From: an uncultured bacterium
GTDB taxonomy: Bacteria; Patescibacteriota; CALEFQ01
Assembly (NCBI GenBank): GCA_937877125.1
Contig: CALEFQ010000051.1
Location: 1-14,218 of the forward strand
Direction of reading: 5' to 3'
DNA: 14,218 bases
Each line of letters starts with the position of its first letter. Within the stretch, counting starts at the first letter, position 1. This document shows positions 8,561 through 13,835 of the stretch, one piece after another. The notes below the pieces were generated by a model. It was not told the DNA's origin, made no database searches, and saw only the letters and a list, made by a program, of their open reading frames with translations. The position numbers were made by a program, and so were the translations under genes.

Positions 8561-8589
8561 ATTATAAACCAAAAAAACTCCCTTGGCAA
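8561..8589 (-). promoter_or_regulatory. Sigma70-like promoter of the signalling cassette
   Basis: On the minus strand, TTGCCA (8584-8589, 5 of 6 to consensus) is followed by a 17-base spacer and a perfect TATAAT (8561-8566). The ATG is 16 bases beyond the -10 box, which leaves a leader of roughly 8-11 bases and no Shine-Dalgarno site, so the mRNA should be nearly leaderless. It overlaps the putative rnc terminator. Confidence 0.75.
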
Positions 8590-8599
8590 ACGAGAGTTT
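8571..8599 (-). terminator. Putative intrinsic terminator of rnc
   Basis: Read on the minus strand just after the rnc TAG: AAACTCTC, a 9-base loop, then GGGAGTTT (8 pairs, one of them a G-U), running into a tract of seven T. The stem is AT-rich at its base, so efficiency is probably moderate. The loop and right arm contain the -35 box and spacer of the downstream promoter. Confidence 0.55.
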
Positions 8600-8600
8600 C

Positions 8601-9359
8601 CTATTTTGCGGCTCCGGCTGTCGGAGCCTGGGCCAAATCGGGGGCGGGAGCCACTTTCCCGCCGGCCAGTAAGTAAAGCAAGGCTTGTTCGGCCGCTTTT
8701 TCACTGGCTTCTTTTTTGTTGACCCCGTCGGCCTGGGCCAGCGCTTGCCCGCGCACCGTCACCTCGACCGTACATCGGTAAGTATCATGTTCGCCGCTTT
8801 CCGCCACCTTGGTGTAAAGAGGGTTTTCGTTGTAACGCTGGTGGACCAGTTTTTGTAAGGCACTTTTGGGATTGTCTTGGCCGGCGCGGCGCATCGCTTC
8901 GTCCAAGCGCGAGAGGATGTGACGCTCGATAAATTTGCGTGCCGCCCGCTCACCTCGATCAACAAACACGGCTCCGACCACGGCTTCCAGACAATCGGCA
9001 AAAATCTGCTCCCGGCTACGGGCCGTAAAATGGTGTGAAAAAGCATAATCGGAATATCGCACGTATTTATCCAAACCAATCTGGTGAGCAATATCAGCCA
9101 AAACCTTATTACTGGTCAATTCACTGCGCAAGACGGTCAAATCCTCTTCCGAAGCATCGGGATAAAGCCTAAAAATGTTTTTACTGATATGAGCGCTAAG
9201 TAAAGAATCCCCGAGAAATTCCAAACGCTCATAGTGGCAGTCGCCGCGATGTTTTTTGGCGCCAAAGCAGGAATAGTGCGTCAGAGCCTGGGCCAATAAA
9301 TCTTTGTGCCTAAAATGCAATTTTAAATTGCGTTCTAGCTCTTTATAGACACTGGACAT
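8601..9359 (-). CDS. rnc: Ribonuclease III
   Basis: A 252-residue RNase III that cleaves double-stranded RNA in rRNA and mRNA processing. The catalytic signature is ERLEFLGDS (44-52), with Ser where Ala is usual. Metal and catalytic residues E44, E47, D51, D122 and E125 line up with the family (E. coli E38, E41, D45, D114, E117). The double-stranded RNA-binding domain spans about 162-232, beginning NPKSALQ and ending in the KKEASEKAAEQAL helix. An Ala/Pro-rich tail of ~20 residues follows and looks disordered. A TTG nine codons upstream (9386) is in frame, but the ATG gives the expected family N-terminus. There is no Shine-Dalgarno site. It lies downstream of the MBL protein after a hairpin-containing 132-bp gap. 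Confidence 0.97.
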   Translation of the reverse strand: MSSVYKELERNLKLHFRHKDLLAQALTHYSCFGAKKHRGDCHYERLEFLGDSLLSAHISKNIFRLYPDASEEDLTVLRSELTSNKVLADIAHQIGLDKYVRYSDYAFSHHFTARSREQIFADCLEAVVGAVFVDRGERAARKFIERHILSRLDEAMRRAGQDNPKSALQKLVHQRYNENPLYTKVAESGEHDTYRCTVEVTVRGQALAQADGVNKKEASEKAAEQALLYLLAGGKVAPAPDLAQAPTAGAAK

Positions 9360-9384
9360 GGTTGAAAAATGAAAATTTAAAACC

Positions 9385-9462
9385 AAAATTCAAAAGAAAT
9401 TAAAAGCTGAAAAGGCAAAACATCGATTTTTAACTTTTAGCTTTAAATTTTTTTTGAATTTT
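9385..9462. repeat. Imperfect AT-rich inverted repeat between the MBL gene and rnc
   Basis: The left arm (9385-9413, starting AAAATTCAAAAG) and right arm (9435-9462, ending TTTGAATTTT) are complementary at about 25 positions with one gap. The loop is ~21 bases. It could terminate or attenuate transcription leaving the MBL gene, or stabilise the mRNA end. The rest of the 132-bp gap is A/T homopolymer-rich with no convincing promoter. Confidence 0.6.
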
Positions 9463-9491
9463 AAGCTTTAGATTTTAAATTTTAATCGCTA

Positions 9492-10250
9492 TCATAGCTT
9501 TACTTCCAGTAAGTCCTCCGCCACCGTAATTTCACCCCTGAATTCACGGGCTTCCTCTTTCAGGTCGCGTCCCGCGCAGAGAGGCCCGATATGCGTCAGG
9601 ACAATTTCTTTGGCTTGGGATTCCTGGGCGATCGACGCCAACTGCGCCGGCGTCAAATGGCCGGGGACGGGCTGGTCGCTGGGGTTATTGCATTCCATGA
9701 TATACAAGTCTACGCCCTTCCCCAGTTCTGACAAGGCCGGGCAGGTACCACTGTCGCCCGTAAAAGCAAAAGTTTTTTTCTGGGCGGCGAACCGATAGCC
9801 CAGGCATTTCAAATGATCGGAATGCGCGACTGTCCGGGAGAAAACTTTGACAGGACCGAAGTCAACTTCACTCTCCCCAAGTTCATGCACTGCCAACTCA
9901 AAAGGCATTTTCCCGACCGCCTCGGGGAGCATCAATCGGATCATTTCCCCGACCGTTTTATTTAGGCCCACGGGACCGAACAGGTGCAGGGTGCGGGTAC
10001 GGGCCGCCGGTAAAGCATACTGATACATCTGAATCAGGGGCGGCAAATCGGACAGGTGGTCAGGATGAACGTGGGTGATGAAAACCGCTTCGATCGTATC
10101 CGGATTTATCTCTGCCTCCCGCAAACGCCGCAAAGCGCCGCTGCCGACATCAATCAAAAAATGAGTTCCCCAGCCATCGCAGTCGATGGCGGTCGTGGCC
10201 CGATCCGGTTGTTGGTGGCAGGTGCCGGTGCCAAGGAAAGTGATACGCAT
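9492..10250 (-). CDS. MBL-fold metallohydrolase, RNase Z-like
   Basis: A 252-residue metallo-beta-lactamase-fold enzyme. The N-terminal strand MRITFLGTGT and the metal motif HVHPDH (H60, H62, D64, H65) are typical. Further ligands are probably H143 or H146 (AHSDH), D166 (FTGDSG) and H220 (LTHIGP), with H198 in GHLTP as the likely catalytic His. This pattern matches the RNase Z/ElaC branch, which trims tRNA 3' ends, but the protein is shorter than the usual ~300 residues and I see no tRNA-binding exosite arm. A phosphodiesterase or other hydrolase of that branch is possible. The frame opens at a TTG five codons upstream, inside the CTTTTGA repeat, and the ATG before RITFLGTG is the better start. 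It lies 32 bp after tsaB on the same strand, probably co-transcribed. Confidence 0.85.
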   Translation of the reverse strand: MRITFLGTGTCHQQPDRATTAIDCDGWGTHFLIDVGSGALRRLREAEINPDTIEAVFITHVHPDHLSDLPPLIQMYQYALPAARTRTLHLFGPVGLNKTVGEMIRLMLPEAVGKMPFELAVHELGESEVDFGPVKVFSRTVAHSDHLKCLGYRFAAQKKTFAFTGDSGTCPALSELGKGVDLYIMECNNPSDQPVPGHLTPAQLASIAQESQAKEIVLTHIGPLCAGRDLKEEAREFRGEITVAEDLLEVKL

Positions 10251-10286
10251 AAAGTCAAAAGTCAAAAATCAAAAGTCAAAAGTTAC
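10251..10286. repeat. CTTTTGA tandem repeat in the tsaB/MBL spacer
   Basis: Read on the minus strand, the whole 32-bp spacer is CTTTTGA, CTTTTGA, TTTTTGA, CTTTTGA and a partial CTTT running into the MBL ATG. It begins right at the tsaB stop. There is no Shine-Dalgarno sequence. An inverted copy lies inside tsaB at 10490-10521. Confidence 0.8.
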
Positions 10287-10924
10287 TTTTTTAGAGTAAT
10301 ATTGGGAGAATTAACATACAACGGAACTATTGGCTTAGTAAAGTTACAGGACCCTTTCAGTCTACCCTGACCGATCTGGCTAATTAATTCAGCGCGCTGC
10401 CGGCCTGACAAGGGACTGGCCAAAAGTCTTTTATTTTTAACGCCGAAAATAATTTGCTTTTCTTTAGAGATATACCCAAAAAATTCTTCACTTTTGACTT
10501 TTGACCTTTGACTTTTGACTTGTTCAACAGCAAACCGCACTTTCCTTTTACTTACCCTCTTTATATAAACTAAATCCTTAATATTATCCAACACCACCGT
10601 ATAAGATCGCTTGGGGGGTTTTTGATTCGCCTCATAAATTTCAAAAGCCTCGATCGGAATTACCGGAATATTCCAGGCATAGCCGAGCGCGTTGGCGGTT
10701 GAAACCGCGATCCTGAGGCCCGTGAAAGAACCCGGCCCGGTAACGCAAAAAATCGCGTCGGGTTGCCCGCGTCGCGCCAATACTTTTTCAATCGCCGGCA
10801 ATAATTCTCGAGACAGATTAAAACCGGCCGGCCATTCGCGGATGACAGCTATTTTGTCGACAGTGCCGTAAGCCACCAAGGTTTTTGCTGACGAGGCATC
10901 GATGATTAGATGATATTTGTTCAT
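10283..10924 (-). CDS. tsaB: tRNA t6A biosynthesis protein TsaB
   Basis: A 213-residue partner of TsaD in making N6-threonylcarbamoyladenosine at tRNA position 37. The N-terminal strand HLIIDASS is the ASKHA-fold phosphate-1-type loop, and GPGSFTGLRIAVSTANALG (63-81) is the family hallmark. The protein ends PLYVNSPNIT, like the Pro-Leu-Tyr end of other TsaB proteins. TsaD, TsaE and TsaC are not in the window. Oddity: residues 135-145 (QVKSQRSKVKS) are encoded by the CTTTTGA repeat found downstream, so a repeat has been accommodated in frame in the variable C-terminal half. The ATG has no Shine-Dalgarno site and sits against a tandem/palindromic repeat. Confidence 0.93.
   Translation of the reverse strand: MNKYHLIIDASSAKTLVAYGTVDKIAVIREWPAGFNLSRELLPAIEKVLARRGQPDAIFCVTGPGSFTGLRIAVSTANALGYAWNIPVIPIEAFEIYEANQKPPKRSYTVVLDNIKDLVYIKRVSKRKVRFAVEQVKSQRSKVKSEEFFGYISKEKQIIFGVKNKRLLASPLSGRQRAELISQIGQGRLKGSCNFTKPIVPLYVNSPNITLKK
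10490..10521. repeat. In-frame copy of the CTTTTGA repeat inside tsaB
   Basis: The plus strand reads CTTTTGA, CTTTTGA, CCTTTGA, CTTTTGA and a partial unit. It is inverted relative to the spacer copy at 10251-10286, so the two form arms about 200 bp apart around the 3' third of tsaB. The frame stays open and encodes a Lys/Ser/Gln-rich linker. Confidence 0.75.
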
Positions 10925-10925
10925 A

Positions 10926-10977
10926 GGTCTACAGTCTACGGTCTACAGTCTATAGACCATAGCTATAGACTGTAGAC
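10926..10977. repeat. Tandem duplication plus perfect 15-bp inverted repeat
   Basis: GGTCTACAGTCTAC (10926-10939) is followed by a near-identical 14-mer (10940-10953). From 10941, GTCTACAGTCTATAG pairs perfectly with its reverse complement at 10963-10977 across the loop ACCATAG. It directly abuts the tsaB ATG, so it would fold in the tsaB leader or act as a DNA site in the divergent tsaB/UPF0104 spacer. There is no U-run. Confidence 0.85.
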
Positions 10978-11020
10978 TAAATTTTTCCTTTCCAAATACC
11001 GCTTTTTATTTTATCATTAT

Positions 11021-11026
11021 TATAAT
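11021..11026 (+). promoter_or_regulatory. Possible -10 box for the UPF0104 gene
   Basis: A perfect TATAAT lies 22 bp before the ATG at 11049. It sits within the palindrome ATTATAAT (11019-11026), so a minus-strand TATAAT is also present. No convincing -35 element lies 16-18 bp upstream on either strand, and the region is AT-rich, so this could be chance. Confidence 0.3.
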
Positions 11027-11048
11027 TGTTTTCAAATCTAGCCGTTTT

Positions 11049-12092
11049 ATGCGCAAACGTAATTTATTTTTCATCATTTTTACCATGGTCGGAGGCGGCC
11101 TATTTTTTTGGCTGGTCCAGCGCATCGGGTGGGATAAAATCGCCGAAGTCTTCACTCTTTTTCAATGGTGGCACCTGGTTATTTTGCTGGGATTATATTT
11201 CTTGTCGATGATCTTCATGTCGCTCTCAATGCGCTTGATCCTGAAATCGCTCGGCTATCGCCTCCCTTTTTTAACAATTTTTGCCCTCACCAATATCAAC
11301 CTCGCCGTCGGGTATATTACGCCATTCGCGTACGTGGGCGGCGAACCGGTGCAGATTTACCTGATGTACAAACGCTACCGCGTCCCGGTCGGCACCGGCA
11401 CCGCCAACGTCCTGATCGAGAAAGTCACCCGACAATTGATCGCCATGATTTTCATCGTCTTCGGCGTTATCCTGTTTATTTTCAATCAAGAGATCCCTTG
11501 GGGTATCCGGATCGGCCTAGCCGCCTTCATCAGTTTTTTGATCTTCGTCCTCTGGGCCTACTTCGCCAAATCTATTTCCGGCGAAGGATTTTTTCATTAC
11601 ATGATAAAAATATTCCATCTGAGCCGATGGAAAATTCTTAATAACCCGAAAGTCGCTCCGGTTATTACCGATATCGACCGCCGCACCAGCGATTTTCTGG
11701 TCAAGCACCGCCGCGCTTTCGGCCTCTGCCTGATTTACGCCACCTTAGCCGAATTGGTGCCGATTGCCCAGATGATCCTAGTTTTCTGGTTCATGGGAAT
11801 TAATCCGGGGATCGTCAACATTTTCCTGCTGTTTATCGTCACTAATTTATTGACCTTTGTGCCTTCGCCCGCCCAACTCGGCACCTTTGAAGCCAGTGGC
11901 GTCTCGGTCTTTGCCATCAAAGGCATCGGGGCCGGGGCTGGACTGACCTGGAGCGTTTATCTCCATATCATCAATATCCTTAGTACCATCCCTGGCTTAG
12001 TCCTCCTGCCGATTTACGGGTTAACGATTAAAGAAGCGGTTTTCAACGGGGAGGAAATGCAGCGGAAAATATCGGGAAAGAATATCAAATAA
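11049..12092 (+). CDS. UPF0104/lysylphosphatidylglycerol synthase-type flippase-like membrane protein
   Basis: A 347-residue integral membrane protein with about eight hydrophobic segments. It shows the family's two conserved stretches: TPFAYVGGEPVQIYLMYKRY (91-110), a loop after a membrane helix, and TFVPSPAQLGTFEAS (269-283), the P-x-P-x-x-LG-x-x-E motif. This fold is the membrane half of lysylphosphatidylglycerol synthase MprF, without the aminoacyl-transferase domain. Stand-alone members are often found with glycolipid or glycosyltransferase genes and are thought to move or bind lipids. No such partner is next to it here. It has basic residues at the N-terminus (MRKR), no Shine-Dalgarno site, and a C-terminal NIK-stop encoded by the AATATCAAAT repeat that begins the downstream palindromic region. 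Substrate unknown. Confidence 0.88.
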   Translation: MRKRNLFFIIFTMVGGGLFFWLVQRIGWDKIAEVFTLFQWWHLVILLGLYFLSMIFMSLSMRLILKSLGYRLPFLTIFALTNINLAVGYITPFAYVGGEPVQIYLMYKRYRVPVGTGTANVLIEKVTRQLIAMIFIVFGVILFIFNQEIPWGIRIGLAAFISFLIFVLWAYFAKSISGEGFFHYMIKIFHLSRWKILNNPKVAPVITDIDRRTSDFLVKHRRAFGLCLIYATLAELVPIAQMILVFWFMGINPGIVNIFLLFIVTNLLTFVPSPAQLGTFEASGVSVFAIKGIGAGAGLTWSVYLHIINILSTIPGLVLLPIYGLTIKEAVFNGEEMQRKISGKNIK

Positions 12093-12093
12093 C

Positions 12094-12206
12094 AAATAAC
12101 CAATATCAAATAAATTTACAAATTCCAATTTCGGAAAACTCGTTTATTTAGAAATTGGAGCTTGCTTGCGCAAGCAAGCTTGAATTTAATTTGATATTGG
12201 TTATTT
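12094..12206. terminator. Nested palindromic repeat between convergent genes
   Basis: Outer arms are a perfect 18-bp inverted pair (12094-12111 and 12189-12206, core AACCAATATC). An inner 9-bp pair is TCCAATTTC (12124-12132) with GAAATTGGA (12151-12159). On the right side lies a perfect 22-bp palindrome with half-site AGCTTGCTTGC (12159-12180). The right outer arm includes the stop codon of the methyltransferase gene, and AATATCAAAT also occurs at 12081-12090 in the 3' end of the UPF0104 gene. The position suits a bidirectional terminator, but there is no strong U-run next to the GC palindrome, so this may instead be a small mobile palindromic repeat. Confidence 0.6.
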
Positions 12207-13241
12207 TTCGGCCTTCAGTACCCAAATCCGAGCCGGTTTTCCGAGGAGATTGATGTCTTGTTGGTTTTCGACACGAAAGCGCGGCGCGCTTTTTTTGACA
12301 GCGGTTTCAAACCCGCCCACATCGCCGTTGAGCACAACCAAGCGGCCGCCCGGTTTCAGCACCCGGCCCGCTTCGGCCAGGAAATCACTGAATAAATTCT
12401 GGTCCTGGGCAAAGGTCGCGCCAAACGGCGGGTTGGTCGCCATGATGTCAAGGGAGCGGTCAGGCAGCGGCAATCGCTGGGCGGCCGCGACCGCCAGCTC
12501 AATATTCGGGCGCGCCGCGCAATTAGCCTGGGCGGTTTCTACCGCGTTGGCGTCGCGGTCATAGCCGAAAATTTTTCGCGCCGGCGCGGTCAAGGAACGC
12601 TCCATCAAAATCGTGCCGGATCCGCAAAACGGATCGGCGAAAATATCGTCCGGGCGCGGTTGCGTCAAGCACACCAGGGCGTAAGCGACGGTCGGTTTGA
12701 GCGCGCCGAGCAATTCGATTACTTTGTATTTTCGGTTGCTGAAAAATTTATTGGACAGGCGCAAGCTCAAAATCAGTTCGCCGCTTTTGAATAGCCTGAC
12801 GTCAAATTCGATTTTTGCCTCGCCGTGCGTCGCCTTCCATTTGTTAAATTTCAAGGCGATCGTCCGCGAGACCACCTTGTCCAAATCAATCCGGCGGAAA
12901 TTAAACCGGCCATATAAATGAGTAAAAATCTGGAAAGTGGTGTGTTTGGGCTTGCTGTAAAGCTGGGCGTGATAATCCAATCCTTTTTCAAAGGAAGCGT
13001 ATTTAATTTTTTCTTCGAGCGTGCTCAGAGTCGACCGGCTCCGGGTAAATCCCGTTTCGTCGATCAAAACATAAAAAATATCTTCAATCGAACGAAGATC
13101 CAACAACCGGCGAGGGTGGCCGTTATAATCGAGGAAAATGAATCCCGGCTCCTGGCGCAGGATGACAAAATCCTTAAGCTTTTCCTTGATTTCGGCGGCC
13201 GCGACGCTATTTAGGCCTTTGATGCAAGTGAGCATTAACAT
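12201..13241 (-). CDS. THUMP-domain class I SAM-dependent RNA methyltransferase
   Basis: A 346-residue protein. Residues 1-160 form a THUMP-type RNA-binding region with an N-terminal ferredoxin-like part, and 175-346 a Rossmann methyltransferase. The SAM motif is DPFCGSGTILME (203-214), an acidic ribose ligand is D228 (GYDRD), and the catalytic motif is NPPFG (270-274), which marks N-methylation of guanine or adenine. The layout matches the TrmN/Trm14 group (tRNA m2G6) and the RlmL/RlmKL N2-guanine enzymes. At this length tRNA is the more likely substrate. The ATG has a good Shine-Dalgarno site, GGAG six bases upstream, unlike most genes here. A third-codon ATG is an alternative start. Convergent with the UPF0104 gene. 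Confidence 0.9.
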   Translation of the reverse strand: MLMLTCIKGLNSVAAAEIKEKLKDFVILRQEPGFIFLDYNGHPRRLLDLRSIEDIFYVLIDETGFTRSRSTLSTLEEKIKYASFEKGLDYHAQLYSKPKHTTFQIFTHLYGRFNFRRIDLDKVVSRTIALKFNKWKATHGEAKIEFDVRLFKSGELILSLRLSNKFFSNRKYKVIELLGALKPTVAYALVCLTQPRPDDIFADPFCGSGTILMERSLTAPARKIFGYDRDANAVETAQANCAARPNIELAVAAAQRLPLPDRSLDIMATNPPFGATFAQDQNLFSDFLAEAGRVLKPGGRLVVLNGDVGGFETAVKKSAPRFRVENQQDINLLGKPARIWVLKAEK

Positions 13242-13247
13242 ATTGAG

Positions 13248-13267
13248 CTCCGCGGGTCAAAGCCCGC
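13248..13267 (-). promoter_or_regulatory. Shine-Dalgarno site with adjoining hairpin for the methyltransferase
   Basis: The minus strand carries GGAG (13248-13251) six bases before the ATG. Immediately upstream of it, GCGGG/CCCGC (13252-13267) forms a 5-bp GC stem, which could affect ribosome access. Confidence 0.5.
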
Positions 13268-13283
13268 ATTATTCGTCAACAGA

Positions 13284-13331
13284 ATTTCGCGGAGCGAAAT
13301 CCTGCCGCCGCCCCGCCCCCAGATGGGGGCG
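13284..13331. repeat. Two GC-rich hairpins in the divergent spacer
   Basis: ATTTCGC-GGA-GCGAAAT (13284-13300) and CGCCCCC-AGAT-GGGGGCG (13314-13331) are perfect 7-bp stems with tiny loops. They lie between the minus-strand methyltransferase and the plus-strand lipoprotein. Neither is followed by a U-run. They look like short repetitive hairpins rather than terminators. Confidence 0.6.
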
Positions 13332-13348
13332 AAGGAGGATGCCTGAAC

Positions 13349-13377
13349 TTTACACTAAGGAACGAAGCTGGTAAAGT
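13349..13377 (+). promoter_or_regulatory. Possible promoter of the lipoprotein pair
   Basis: TTTACA (13349-13354, 5 of 6) and TAAAGT (13372-13377, 4 of 6) are 17 bp apart. Transcription would start ~17 bases before ATG 13402. The same bases form an inverted repeat, ACTTTAC (13347-13353) with GTAAAGT (13371-13377), which could be an operator or a coincidence. Confidence 0.35.
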
Positions 13378-13401
13378 AAAAACATCATTAATCCTTCCTC
13401 C

Positions 13402-13830
13402 ATGAAAAAAAATCTCAGCTTGATCCTGACGGTAATCGTGTCGCTCGGCATTTTCTGTTTGACCGCCTGCACCCAAAACGAACCCCTGGCGACACTAAGC
13501 GAACCACTGCAACAAATCGTCAGCGGCGAGCAAACCGTCACCGTGGAAATTGACTACGGCACCCAAAAAGCCGGCGCCGCCTACCCCGCGGATTACCTCG
13601 ACGGCCTCACGGCCTGGGACGCTTTGACTGAAGTCGCCGAAGAATCCGGCTGGACCGTCGCCGCCGATGATAGCGCGTATGGGAAATACATCAAAGCGAT
13701 CAATGACGTCACGGAAGACGGCACTAATTTTTGGCTTTTTTCGGTGAACGGAGAAATGGCCCAGCAATCGGCCGACAGCACCATCCTAAAAGCCGGGGAC
13801 ACTGTCAATTTCAGTTTTAGCGCAATGTAA
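13402..13830 (+). CDS. DUF4430-type lipoprotein
   Basis: A 142-residue exported lipoprotein. The N-terminus is MKKN, a hydrophobic stretch (5-20) and the lipobox LTAC, with lipidated C23. The mature domain has the DUF4430 pattern: a VTVEIDYG strand (46-53), LTAWDALTEVAEESGW (69-84), then FWLFSVNGE (110-118) and KAGDTVNFSFS (130-140) at the end. DUF4430 is related to the C-terminal beta-domain of cobalamin carriers such as transcobalamin, so a ligand-binding role outside the membrane is plausible. The next gene, a membrane protein, starts 5 bp downstream, which points to co-transcription and joint function. The ligand is not known. No Shine-Dalgarno site. Confidence 0.87.
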   Translation: MKKNLSLILTVIVSLGIFCLTACTQNEPLATLSEPLQQIVSGEQTVTVEIDYGTQKAGAAYPADYLDGLTAWDALTEVAEESGWTVAADDSAYGKYIKAINDVTEDGTNFWLFSVNGEMAQQSADSTILKAGDTVNFSFSAM

Positions 13831-13835
13831 TTTTT

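Noticed and set aside
9360..10265. TTG starts upstream of rnc (9386) and of the MBL gene (10265)
   Set aside because: The added residues are encoded by AT-rich or repeat sequence and do not fit the family N-termini. The internal ATG codons do.
10251..10521. CTTTTGA units as a CRISPR array
   Set aside because: Repeats are 7 bp, contiguous and without unique spacers, and no cas gene is present.
13339..13374. Mini-gene MPELYTKERSW preceded by AAGGAGG
   Set aside because: The purine run touches the ATG with no spacer, so it cannot work as a normal ribosome site. The frame is only 11 codons and overlaps the putative promoter.
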